Shown here: in pieces, positions 49,080 through 56,823 of the stretch
Layout: each line of letters opens with the position of its first letter
How positions within the stretch are numbered: the stretch's first letter is position 1
Assembly (NCBI RefSeq): GCF_000974485.1
Contig: NZ_BBOM01000007.1
Location: 62,001 to 126,000, forward strand
Reading direction: 5' to 3'
DNA length: 64,000 nt
Source: Streptomyces sp. NBRC 109706
GTDB taxonomy: Bacteria; Actinomycetota; Actinomycetes; Streptomycetales; Streptomycetaceae
The notes under the pieces: model-generated
Seen by the model: only the letters and a program-made list of their open reading frames with translations
Told to the model about the DNA's origin: nothing
The model's database searches: none
Made by a program: the position numbers and the translations under genes

Positions 49080-49255
49080 GCGGACGAGAGTACTTATCGC
49101 TGTGGACACGCGTCCACAACGCCGGTGCTCCGCCGGCCGGGTGAGCCGCGCCACGGCTCACGGGGAGGCGTCGGGCCTTCCCGCCCGACGGGACGCCAGG
49201 GTGTTCCGGACAGCTTGTCGGACAAGCCGGCTGAACCAGAGGGAGTGACGAGACC

Positions 49256-49492
49256 ATGGCCCAGTGCGAGGTCTGCGGAAACGACTACCGGATGGCCTTC
49301 GAGGTGCGCGCCGCGGGGGAGGTCCATGTCTTCGACAGCCTGGAGTGCGCCGCCCAGCGGATGGCCCCGATCTGCGAGAACTGCCAGTGCCGCATCCTCG
49401 GGCACGGCCTGGAGACCGAGAACGGCCAGTTCTTCTGCTGCGCGCACTGCGCCAGAACCCAGGGACACGCCCAGCTCGTCGACCACGCCTGA
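49256..49492 (+). CDS. Small Cys-rich metal-binding protein (zinc-ribbon/metallothionein-like)
   Basis: 78 residues with nine Cys. An N-terminal CEVCGNDY pair is followed by VFDSLECAAQRM and then CENCQCRILGHGLETENGQF and FCCAHCARTQGH. The second half follows the C-x2-C-x-C...CC-x2-C pattern of bacterial metallothioneins; the first half looks like a treble-clef zinc finger. It probably binds zinc or another soft metal in the cytoplasm. GAGGGAGTGACGAG lies just upstream as ribosome site. It is a single gene ending at a 17-bp hairpin. Confidence 0.85.
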   Translation: MAQCEVCGNDYRMAFEVRAAGEVHVFDSLECAAQRMAPICENCQCRILGHGLETENGQFFCCAHCARTQGHAQLVDHA

Positions 49493-49523
49493 CCCGCCGG
49501 GGCAGGGCACCGGGGCGCACGAA

Positions 49524-49567
49524 CGCCCCCGCCCCGAACCCGCGCGGCGCGGTTCGGGGCGGGGGCG
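49524..49567. terminator. Strong bidirectional hairpin terminator
   Basis: A perfect 17-bp inverted repeat, CGCCCCCGCCCCGAACC and GGTTCGGGGCGGGGGCG, with a 10-base loop, separates the Cys-rich gene from the convergent end of the suf operon. Confidence 0.85.
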
Positions 49568-49606
49568 GAGGACGACCGCCGTCGGCGCTGAGCCTCAGAC
49601 GCAGCC

Positions 49607-49942
49607 TCAGACGTTGAAGCCCAGGGCGCGCAGCTGGTCGCGGCCGTCGTCGGTGATCTTGTCAGGACCCCACGGGGGCATCCAGACCCAGTTGATCTTC
49701 AACTCGCTGACCAGGCCCTCGGTCGCCGACTTCGCCTGGTCCTCGATGACATCGGTCAACGGGCAGGCCGCCGAGGTCAGCGTCATGTCGATGGTGGCCA
49801 CATTGCCCTCGTCCACGTGCACGCCGTAGATCAGGCCAAGGTTGACCACGTCGATCCCCAGCTCGGGGTCGACGACGTCCATCATCGCCTCGCGGACCTC
49901 CTCCTCGCTCGCCGGGTTGGCGACGGTCTCGGTCTCGGTCAT
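49607..49942 (-). CDS. sufT: SufT/DUF59 Fe-S cluster assembly factor
   Basis: 111 residues of the MIP18/PaaD-like DUF59 family, which helps mature Fe-S proteins. Visible marks are EEVREAMMDVVDPELGIDVV, NLGLIYGVHVD, and the conserved Cys in LTSAACPLTDVIEDQ, followed by WMPPWGPDKITDDGRDQLR. It is the last gene of the suf operon, 31 bases after sufU. Confidence 0.94.
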   Translation of the reverse strand: MTETETVANPASEEEVREAMMDVVDPELGIDVVNLGLIYGVHVDEGNVATIDMTLTSAACPLTDVIEDQAKSATEGLVSELKINWVWMPPWGPDKITDDGRDQLRALGFNV

Positions 49943-49973
49943 GCCACAGCACCTCTCTCGTTCGCCTCGGCGG

Positions 49974-50447
49974 TCACGGCCGCTCGTCCCCGGCCGTGAC
50001 CGTGTCCTCGCCCAGCGCCTGGGCCGTGGCGTCCTTCCAGGCCATCCAGCTCAGCAGCGCGCACTTGACCCGCGCGGGGTACTTGGAGACGCCGGCGAAG
50101 GCCACCGCGTCCTCCAGCACCTCCTCCATCGCGTCGTCCGGCGTGATCTGGCCACGGGACTGCATCAGCTCCAGAAACGTCCGCTGGACTTCCAGCGCCG
50201 CCGGCAGCTCCTTGCCCACCAGCAGCTCGTTCAGCACCGAGGCGCTGGCCTGGCTGATGGAGCAGCCCTGGCCCTCGTAGGACACGTCGGCGATGGTCTC
50301 GCCCTCGTAGCGCACCCGGAGCGTGATCTCGTCCCCACAGGTCGGGTTGACGTGGTGGACCTCGGCGTCCCCCTCGCGCAGACCCCGGCCGTGCGGGTTC
50401 TTGTAGTGGTCCAGGATCACGTCCTGGTACATCGACTGAAGCTGCAC
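49974..50447 (-). CDS. sufU: SufU zinc-dependent sulfurtransferase
   Basis: 157 residues. It accepts persulfide sulfur from SufS. The zinc ligands of the family are present: C37 and D39 (NPTCGDEI), C62 (GQGCSISQ) and C129 (RVKCALLSW). YQDVILDHYKNPHGRG opens the protein. The role as sulfur acceptor rather than scaffold follows from studies of Gram-positive SufU. It is separated from sufS by about 100 bases containing a short GACCAGGCC repeat array. Confidence 0.95.
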   Translation of the reverse strand: MQLQSMYQDVILDHYKNPHGRGLREGDAEVHHVNPTCGDEITLRVRYEGETIADVSYEGQGCSISQASASVLNELLVGKELPAALEVQRTFLELMQSRGQITPDDAMEEVLEDAVAFAGVSKYPARVKCALLSWMAWKDATAQALGEDTVTAGDERP

Positions 50448-50498
50448 GTCCTCGTTCCGATCCTCTTCTCCGCCACCGTCCGGTTTCGCTTCTCCGCA

Positions 50499-50546
50499 GA
50501 CCAGGCCGACCAGGCCGACCAGGCCACCGACCAGGCCGACCCGGCC
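50499..50546. repeat. 9-bp tandem repeat array between sufS and sufU
   Basis: GACCAGGCC is repeated three times in succession (50499-50525), then, after a three-base insertion, once more exactly (50529-50537) and once with a substitution (GACCCGGCC). It lies just after the sufS stop, in the transcribed gap before sufU. Confidence 0.7.
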
Positions 50547-50549
50547 CGC

Positions 50550-51818
50550 TCAGCCGAAGAAGCCACGCACATACTCAAGACCGTCGACCAGTGCGTCGAC
50601 CTCGGCGGTCGTGGAGTACAGATAGAACGACGCTCGCGTGGTCGCCGGAATTCCGTAGCGCAGGCAGACCGGCCGGGCGCAGTGGTGCCCCACCCGGACC
50701 GCGATGCCCTGCTCGTCCAGCACCTGACCCACGTCGTGCGGGTGTATGTCGCCGAGCGTGAACGAGAGGGTGGCCCCCCGGTCCTCCGGGCTGGTCGGCC
50801 CGACGATCACCAGCCCCGGCACCTCGGCCAGCCGCTCCAGGGCGTAGCGGGTGAGGGCGTGCTCGTGCTCGGCGATCCGCTCCATGCCGATCGACGTGAG
50901 ATAGTCCACCGCCGCGCCGAGGCCGACCGCCTGGGCGATCGGCGGCGTGCCCGCCTCGAACTTGTGCGGGGCGGGCGCGTAGGTGGACGCGCTCATGGTG
51001 ACCGTCTCGATCATCTCGCCACCGCCGAGGAACGGCGGCAGGTCCTCCAGCAGCTCCTGCCGGCCCCAGAGCACCCCGATGCCGGTCGGGCCGCACATCT
51101 TGTGACCCGTGAAGGCGACGAAGTCCGCCTGCAGCGACTGCACGTCCAGCGGCATGTGCGGGGCGGCCTGGGAGGCGTCGATCAGCACCAGGGCGCCGAC
51201 CTCCTGGGCCCGGCGGACGATGGCCTCCACCGGGTTGAGCGTGCCCAGCACATTGGAGACCAGCACAAACGAGACGATCTTCGTGCGCTCGGTGATGACC
51301 TCGTCGATCCGGGAGAGATCGAGCCGGCCCTCGTCGGTGAGGCCGAACCACTTCAGCTTCGCGCCGGTCCGCTGCGCCAGCAGCTGCCACGGCACGATGT
51401 TGGAGTGGTGCTCCATCTCCGTGATGACGATCTCGGTGCCCGAGTCCACCCGATAGGGCTCGTCGGCCAGGCCCAGCATGTTGGCGACCAGGTTGATCGA
51501 CTCCGAGGCGTTCTTGGTGAAGATCACCTCGTCCCGGCTGGGCGCGTTGACGAACCGCGCGACCTTGTCCCTGGCGCCCTCGTAGAGCGCGGTGGCTTCC
51601 TCGGCCAGGACATGCACCCCGCGATGGACGTTGGCGTGATGCCGCTCGTAGTAGTCCGACATCGCGTCCAGCACCTGGCGCGGCTTCTGCGAGCTGGCCG
51701 CGTTGTCCAGATAGACCAGGCGCTTCCCGTCGTGGACCGTGCGGTCCAGGATCGGGAAGTCCTTGCGGATGGCTTCGGTGTCCAGCGGAACGCCGGCCAC
51801 CGGGCGCCCGTCTGTCAT
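50550..51818 (-). CDS. sufS: SufS cysteine desulfurase
   Basis: PLP-dependent enzyme that takes sulfur from cysteine for Fe-S clusters. 422 residues, group II type: VYLDNAASSQKPRQVLDAM, the EMEHHSNIVPWQ segment, the PLP lysine in FTGHKMCGPTG, and catalytic C380 in RVGHHCARPVC. It starts in a four-base overlap with the sufC stop. It works with SufU, encoded next. Confidence 0.97.
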   Translation of the reverse strand: MTDGRPVAGVPLDTEAIRKDFPILDRTVHDGKRLVYLDNAASSQKPRQVLDAMSDYYERHHANVHRGVHVLAEEATALYEGARDKVARFVNAPSRDEVIFTKNASESINLVANMLGLADEPYRVDSGTEIVITEMEHHSNIVPWQLLAQRTGAKLKWFGLTDEGRLDLSRIDEVITERTKIVSFVLVSNVLGTLNPVEAIVRRAQEVGALVLIDASQAAPHMPLDVQSLQADFVAFTGHKMCGPTGIGVLWGRQELLEDLPPFLGGGEMIETVTMSASTYAPAPHKFEAGTPPIAQAVGLGAAVDYLTSIGMERIAEHEHALTRYALERLAEVPGLVIVGPTSPEDRGATLSFTLGDIHPHDVGQVLDEQGIAVRVGHHCARPVCLRYGIPATTRASFYLYSTTAEVDALVDGLEYVRGFFG

Positions 51819-52576
51819 GAGCCCGCCCCCTTGGTGTACTGCTCGTACCCCTCGGCCTCAAGCTTGTCGGCCAGCTCGGCGCCGCCGGACTCCACGATCC
51901 GACCGCCGGCGAAGACATGGACGTGGTCGGGCTTGATGTAGCGCAGGATCCGGGTGTAGTGCGTGATCAGCAGGGTGCCGACCTCGCCCGTCTCCCGGAC
52001 GCGGTTGACGCCCTCGGAGACGATCCGCAGCGCGTCGATGTCCAGGCCCGAGTCCGTCTCGTCCAGGATCGCGATCTTGGGCTTCAGCAGTTCCAGCTGA
52101 AGGATCTCGTGCCGCTTCTTCTCACCGCCGGAGAAGCCCTCGTTCACGTTGCGCTCGGCGAACGCCGGGTCCATCTCCAGCCGCTCCATGGCCTCCTTGA
52201 CCTCCTTGACCCAGGTGCGCAGGCGCGGCGCCTCGCCCCGGATCGCGGTGGCCGAGGTGCGCAGGAAGTTGGAGACGGAGACGCCGGGGACCTCGACCGG
52301 GTACTGCATGGCGAGGAAGACGCCGGCCCTGGCCCGCTCGTCGACGGACATCTCCAGCACGTCCTCGCCGTCCAGCGTGACGGTGCCGCCGGTGACCGTG
52401 TACTTGGGGTGGCCGGCCAGCGAGTAGGCGAGCGTGGACTTGCCGGAGCCGTTGGGGCCCATGATGGCGTGCGTCTCGCCCTGCTGGACGGTCAGGTCGA
52501 CACCCCGCAGAATCTCGGTGGAGCCGGTCTCCGTCTCGACGGAGACGTGCAGGTCGTGGATCTCAAGCTTTGCCAT
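51815..52576 (-). CDS. sufC: SufC ATPase
   Basis: 253-residue ABC-type ATPase of the SufBCD scaffold. Walker A is GPNGSGKSTLA, the signature region is GFSGGEKKRHEIL, and Walker B AILDETDSGLDIDAL with the SufC-typical D-E-T-D-S-G-L-D. It supplies energy for cluster assembly on SufB/SufD in the cytoplasm. It follows the Rieske gene by nine bases and overlaps sufS. Confidence 0.97.
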   Translation of the reverse strand: MAKLEIHDLHVSVETETGSTEILRGVDLTVQQGETHAIMGPNGSGKSTLAYSLAGHPKYTVTGGTVTLDGEDVLEMSVDERARAGVFLAMQYPVEVPGVSVSNFLRTSATAIRGEAPRLRTWVKEVKEAMERLEMDPAFAERNVNEGFSGGEKKRHEILQLELLKPKIAILDETDSGLDIDALRIVSEGVNRVRETGEVGTLLITHYTRILRYIKPDHVHVFAGGRIVESGGAELADKLEAEGYEQYTKGAGS

Positions 52577-52585
52577 GGGGATGCC

Positions 52586-52924
52586 TCAGGACTCCTGGGT
52601 GAGAGAGACGAGCACGGCCGCCGCCGGGCCCTCTCCTTCGATCTTGACGTGGTAAACGGGGATGGGGCGCGTGGCCGGCAGCCCCGAGGGCTTGCCGGTG
52701 CGCAGGTCGAAGCTGGAGCCGTGCAGCCAGCACTCGATCTGGCAGTTCTCGACCTCGCCCTCGGAGAGCGAGACATTCGCGTGCGAACAGATGTCGTTGA
52801 CCGCGAACACCTCCCCCTCGGTGCGGACGACGGCGACCGGGGTGCCGTCGACCTCGACCCGGTGCGGGGTGTCCTCCGCAAGGTCGGCCAACGCGCAGAC
52901 CCGCCGGAAGGTGTCGGCGCTCAT
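52586..52924 (-). CDS. Rieske-type [2Fe-2S] ferredoxin in the suf operon
   Basis: 112 residues. The Rieske pairs C-x-H and C-x2-H are in AVNDICSHANVSLSEG and CWLHGSSFDLRTGKPSG (with QIECWLHG). It resembles the ferredoxin subunits of ring-hydroxylating dioxygenases, but its position between sufD (four-base overlap) and sufC is standard in actinobacteria. It presumably carries electrons for cluster assembly or repair (inference). Confidence 0.93.
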   Translation of the reverse strand: MSADTFRRVCALADLAEDTPHRVEVDGTPVAVVRTEGEVFAVNDICSHANVSLSEGEVENCQIECWLHGSSFDLRTGKPSGLPATRPIPVYHVKIEGEGPAAAVLVSLTQES

Positions 52925-54102
52925 CCGATGGACTCCGCCAACTCGGCCTCCAGCTTCGCGATCAGCCGCTCCTCGACGTCCGGGACGCCGATCTGCTGGA
53001 CCAGCTCGGCGAAGAAGCCGCGCACCACCAGGCGACGCGCCTCGTCGGCCGGGATGCCCCTGGCCATCAGGTAGAACAGCTGCTCGTCCTCGAAGCGGCC
53101 GGTCGCCGAGGCGTGTCCGGCACCGACGATCTCGCCGGTCTCGATCTCCAGGTTGGGCACCGAGTGCACCCGGGCACCGTCGGTGAGGACCAGATTGCGG
53201 TTCAGCTCGTAGGTGTCGGTGCCGGTGGCGGCCACCCGGATCACCACGTCGCCGATCCACACCGCGCGGGCGGTCTCGCCCTGCAACGCGCCCTTGTACG
53301 CCACGTTGCTGCGGCAGTTGGGGGCGTTGTGGTCCACCAGCAGCCGGTGCTCCTGGTGCTGCCCCTGGTCGGTGAAGTACAGCCCGTACAGCTCGGCCTC
53401 GCCGCCGGGACCCGCGTAGCTCACCCGGGGATGCAGCCGGACCACGTCGCCACCGAAGGTGACCACGATGGACTTGAACGACGCGTCCCTGCCGACCAGC
53501 GCGTTGTGCTGGGAGCAGTGCACCGCGGTGTCGTCCCAGTCCTGGACGGAGACCACCGTGAGCTTGGCGCCGTCGCCGACCTGGAACTCCACGTTGGCGG
53601 CCCGGACGCCGTCGCCCGTGTGGTCGAGCACCAGCACCACCTCGGCGAAGGCACCGATCTCGAACACCGTGTGCCCGAAGGTGACGCCGCCCTCGCCGTG
53701 CAGACCGACCCGCACCGGCTCGGCGAGCACCGCCTCCTTGGGCACCGAGATCACGGTGGCCTTCTCGACGGAGCTGAACGCCTGGGCGGCGACCCGGTCC
53801 ACCGGGGTGCCGGCGCGGCCGACGCGCGGATCGTCCCGGCCGACCGTCTCGACCGTGACGCCGTCGGGCGCGTCGATCGAGACCTTGATCGAACCGTCCG
53901 CCGTGGCGGTCCCGTCGTGCAGACCCCGCAGCCGCTCCAGAGGAGTGAAACGCCACTCCTCCTCACGGCCGTGGGGCACCGGGAAGTCCGCCACGTCGAA
54001 GGACGGCGGAGCGCTCGTCCGGGTGACCACGGAGGACTCGACGGCCGCCGCGACCGCCGCGCCTGCGCTGTCGGCACCGGGCATACTCTGGGCCTCAGCC
54101 AT
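52921..54102 (-). CDS. sufD: SufD scaffold protein
   Basis: 393 residues. The N-terminal part has PHGREEEWRFTPLERLRGL, then the parallel beta-helix core (FKSIVVTFGGDVVRLHPRVSY, GLYFTDQGQHQEHRLLVDHN) and the SufB/D C-terminal HASATGRFEDEQLFYLMARG and GIPADEARRLVVRGFF. It forms the SufBC2D scaffold. The ATG at 54102 is preferred; 15 residues upstream are unsupported. A GC-rich hairpin in the 87-base gap to sufB may adjust stoichiometry. Confidence 0.95.
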   Translation of the reverse strand: MAEAQSMPGADSAGAAVAAAVESSVVTRTSAPPSFDVADFPVPHGREEEWRFTPLERLRGLHDGTATADGSIKVSIDAPDGVTVETVGRDDPRVGRAGTPVDRVAAQAFSSVEKATVISVPKEAVLAEPVRVGLHGEGGVTFGHTVFEIGAFAEVVLVLDHTGDGVRAANVEFQVGDGAKLTVVSVQDWDDTAVHCSQHNALVGRDASFKSIVVTFGGDVVRLHPRVSYAGPGGEAELYGLYFTDQGQHQEHRLLVDHNAPNCRSNVAYKGALQGETARAVWIGDVVIRVAATGTDTYELNRNLVLTDGARVHSVPNLEIETGEIVGAGHASATGRFEDEQLFYLMARGIPADEARRLVVRGFFAELVQQIGVPDVEERLIAKLEAELAESIG

Positions 54103-54132
54103 GGGTGTCGTCGTGCTCGCTCTCTTTTTCGG

Positions 54133-54162
54133 GGCCCGGCCGCCCACGGGCGGGGCCGGGCC
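54133..54162 (-). other. GC-rich hairpin between sufB and sufD
   Basis: GGCCCGGCCGCCC and a nearly complementary GGGCGGGGCCGGGCC can form a long stem with a bulge and a three-base loop in the sufB-sufD mRNA. It may be a partial terminator or a processing/stability element. Confidence 0.45.
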
Positions 54163-54189
54163 ACAGGGGGTGGCCAGTGCGTGGGGCGG

Positions 54190-55611
54190 TCAGCCGACCG
54201 AACCCTCCATCTGCAGCTCGATCAGCCGGTTCAGCTCCAGGGCGTACTCCATGGGCAGCTCCTTGGCAATCGGCTCGACGAAGCCGCGCACGATCATCGC
54301 CATCGCCTCGTCCTCCGAGAGGCCACGGCTCATCAGGTAGAACAGCTGGTCGTCGCTGACCTTGGAGACCGTCGCCTCATGGCCCATCGTCACGTCGTCC
54401 TCGCGGACGTCGGTGTACGGATAGGTGTCGGAGCGGGAGATCGTGTCCACCAGCAGCGCGTCGCACAGCACGTTGGACTTCGAGCCCTCGGCGCCCTCGG
54501 CGATCTCGATCAGGCCGCGGTACGAGGTGCGCCCGCCGCCCCTGGCCACCGACTTGGAGACGATGTTGGACGACGTCCGCGGCGCCATGTGCACCATCTT
54601 GGCGCCGGCGTCCTGGTGCTGGCCCTCGCCGGCGAAGGCGACGGAAAGCGTCTCGCCCTTGGCGTGCTCACCCATCAGATAGATCGCCGGGTACTTCATG
54701 GTGACCTTGGAGCCGATGTTGCCGTCGACCCACTCCATGGTGGCGCCCTCGTAGGCCACGGCGCGCTTGGTCACCAGGTTGTAGACGTTGTTCGACCAGT
54801 TCTGGATGGTCGTGTAGCGGCACCGGCCGCCCTTCTTGACGATGATCTCCACGACGGCGGAGTGCAGCGAGTCCGAGTCGTAGATCGGGGCGGTACAGCC
54901 CTCGACGTAGTGCACATAGGCGTTCTCGTCGACGATGATCAGCGTCCGCTCGAACTGGCCCATGTTCTCGGTGTTGATCCGGAAGTACGCCTGGAGCGGG
55001 ATGTCCACCTGCACGCCCGGGGGGACGTAGATAAACGATCCGCCGGACCAGACGGCCGTGTTCAGCGCGGCGAACTTGTTGTCGCCGGCGGGGATCACCG
55101 TGCCGAAGTGCTCCTGGAACAGCTCGGGGTGCTCCCGCAGCGCGGTGTCCGTGTCGAGGAAGATCACGCCCTGCTTCTCCAGGTCCTCGCGGATCTGGTG
55201 GTACACGACCTCCGACTCGTACTGCGCGGCGACACCGGCGACCAGACGCTGCTTCTCCGCCTCGGGGATGCCCAGCTTGTCGTAGGTGTTCTTGATGTCC
55301 TCCGGCAGGTCCTCCCAGCTCTGGGCCTGCTTCTCGGTGGACCGCACAAAGTACTTGATGTTGTCGAAGTCGATACCGCTGAGGTCCGAGCCCCAGGACG
55401 GCATGGGCTTCTTGCCGAAGAGCTTCAGGCCCTTCATCCGCAGCTTGAGCATCCACTCCGGCTCGGACTTCTTACCCGAGATGTCGCGCACGACCTCCTC
55501 GGACAGGCCGCGCTTGGCAGCGGCACCGGCTGCGTCGGAGTCGGCCCAGCCGTACTCGTAGGTACCCAGCCCCTCCAGCTCGGGGTGGGCGGTCTCCGTG
55601 GGGAGAGTCAT
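54190..55611 (-). CDS. sufB: SufB Fe-S scaffold protein
   Basis: 473 residues, the usual SufB length. Recognised by [46 protein letters not shown]-type [42 protein letters not shown] and [18 protein letters not shown], and the C-terminal [20 protein letters not shown]. The Cys in EGCTAP is the likely sulfur acceptor. It is the first structural gene after sufR. Confidence 0.97.
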   Translation of the reverse strand: MTLPTETAHPELEGLGTYEYGWADSDAAGAAAKRGLSEEVVRDISGKKSEPEWMLKLRMKGLKLFGKKPMPSWGSDLSGIDFDNIKYFVRSTEKQAQSWEDLPEDIKNTYDKLGIPEAEKQRLVAGVAAQYESEVVYHQIREDLEKQGVIFLDTDTALREHPELFQEHFGTVIPAGDNKFAALNTAVWSGGSFIYVPPGVQVDIPLQAYFRINTENMGQFERTLIIVDENAYVHYVEGCTAPIYDSDSLHSAVVEIIVKKGGRCRYTTIQNWSNNVYNLVTKRAVAYEGATMEWVDGNIGSKVTMKYPAIYLMGEHAKGETLSVAFAGEGQHQDAGAKMVHMAPRTSSNIVSKSVARGGGRTSYRGLIEIAEGAEGSKSNVLCDALLVDTISRSDTYPYTDVREDDVTMGHEATVSKVSDDQLFYLMSRGLSEDEAMAMIVRGFVEPIAKELPMEYALELNRLIELQMEGSVG

Positions 55612-55668
55612 GCGGGGTTCCTCCCGGCGATGCGTGCTTGTGCGGTGGTCCTGGTGGTGTGACGGGTC

Positions 55669-56535
55669 TTACGGTGAAGCGTTCTCGGGCGCGGCGACGT
55701 CGGACGCCGTGGGCTCGGGCGCGGCGACGGGCCGCTCGCGATCGACCCGCGAGGGGCCGACGGAACCCTGTGGGGCCTGTGCGGCCGGTGGGTCCTGTCC
55801 GGACTGTGGAGCCTGTGGGACGAAGGTGGTGCAGACGCCGTCACCATGCGCGATGGTGGCCAGCCGCTGCACATGCGTGCCCAGCAGCGCGGAGAAGACC
55901 TCCGTCTCCGCCTCGCAGAGCTGGGGGAACGACGCCGCGGCATGCGCCACCGGACAGTGATGCTGACAGATCTGCTCCCCCGAGGGCGCGGCCACCCCGC
56001 GCGCGGCGGCGGCATAGCCGTCGCGGGACAACGCCTCCGCCAGCGCCTGCGCGCGCCGCTCCGGCGGCACCCGCTCCACCAGCGAACGATACCGCTCCGC
56101 CTGGGCGGCGGCCCGGGCGCGGGCGAAGCCGAGCACGGCCGCCGCGCCGTCCTCGCCGCCGCCGGCGGCGTGCTCGATCCAGCGCAGCGCCTCGACGGCC
56201 AGCTCGTCGTACGCCTGGTCGAAGGCGTCCCGGCCCAGATCGGTGATCGCGAAGGCCTTGGCCGGCCGGCCCCTGCCCCGCGAACCGTAGACGCGCTTCT
56301 CCCTGGGCTCGACCAGCGCCTCGGCCACCAGCGCGTCCAGATGACGCCGGACGGCGGCCTGGGTGAGCCCAAGACGCTCGGCCAGCTGCGCCGCGGTCGA
56401 CGGGCCGTGGTCAAGAATGGAACGGGCCACCCGGCGACGGGTGCCGGACTGCTCGTCGGGGACGGGAGACAGCGCGGAGCCACCGGTGGCCCGCCTGGCC
56501 ATCGGGGTCTCGTGTCCGTCGCTCCCGGTTTTCAC
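55669..56535 (-). CDS. sufR: SufR Fe-S-sensing repressor of the suf operon
   Basis: 288 residues. A winged helix at about residues 30-90 (RRRVARSILDHGPSTAAQLA, LTQAAVRRHLDALVAEALVE) is followed by a cluster-binding region near 195-230 with QICQHHCPVAHAA and FPQLCEAE, whose Cys can hold a [4Fe-4S] cluster. The C-terminal 50 residues are Pro/Ala-rich. The GTG at 56535 is chosen by comparison with family N-termini; an ATG at 56502 is possible. With cluster it represses the operon; a CAAC-N6-GTTG operator touches the start codon. Confidence 0.93.
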   Translation of the reverse strand: MKTGSDGHETPMARRATGGSALSPVPDEQSGTRRRVARSILDHGPSTAAQLAERLGLTQAAVRRHLDALVAEALVEPREKRVYGSRGRGRPAKAFAITDLGRDAFDQAYDELAVEALRWIEHAAGGGEDGAAAVLGFARARAAAQAERYRSLVERVPPERRAQALAEALSRDGYAAAARGVAAPSGEQICQHHCPVAHAAASFPQLCEAETEVFSALLGTHVQRLATIAHGDGVCTTFVPQAPQSGQDPPAAQAPQGSVGPSRVDRERPVAAPEPTASDVAAPENASP

Positions 56536-56548
56536 AACGCCATTGTTG
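56535..56548. promoter_or_regulatory. SufR operator CAAC-N6-GTTG
   Basis: CAAC-GCCATT-GTTG begins at the first base of the sufR start codon. It matches the CAAC-N6-GTTG motif that I recall being reported for Streptomyces SufR. Its position implies a leaderless or very short sufR leader and autoregulation. Confidence 0.65.
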
Positions 56549-56702
56549 CGTAATTCGCGCGGGGCGAGCAAGCCACGTCCTGACCAGCCGGGATGCAGTG
56601 CGTCACGTAAGGCGAACCTAACCTGACACGCCCCCGACCGGACGACGGGGACCGCGCGACGCCCCCCTCTTGACGTGATCGCGAGGCGGGGGCAAGGGTA
56701 TA

Positions 56703-56714
56703 GAAAGCGCTTTC
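56703..56714. promoter_or_regulatory. LacI-type operator GAAAGCGCTTTC
   Basis: A perfect 12-bp palindrome overlapping a -10-like TATAGA (56699-56704), 110 bases before the Gfo/Idh start. TTGACG at 56670-56675 is too far (23 bases) to be a normal -35 partner. Confidence 0.6.
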
Positions 56715-56823
56715 GAGCCAGCTGGCCTCGTATCTCCACCACCGGCGACGCCCTCGTCGCGCCATGACGCGACCTCGACGGGCGCCGCACACCCTCGCAC
56801 CACCGCTTCTGGGAGAGCATCGG

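Noticed and set aside
50499..50546. CRISPR array
   Set aside because: The units are 9 bp with no spacers, and no cas genes are present.
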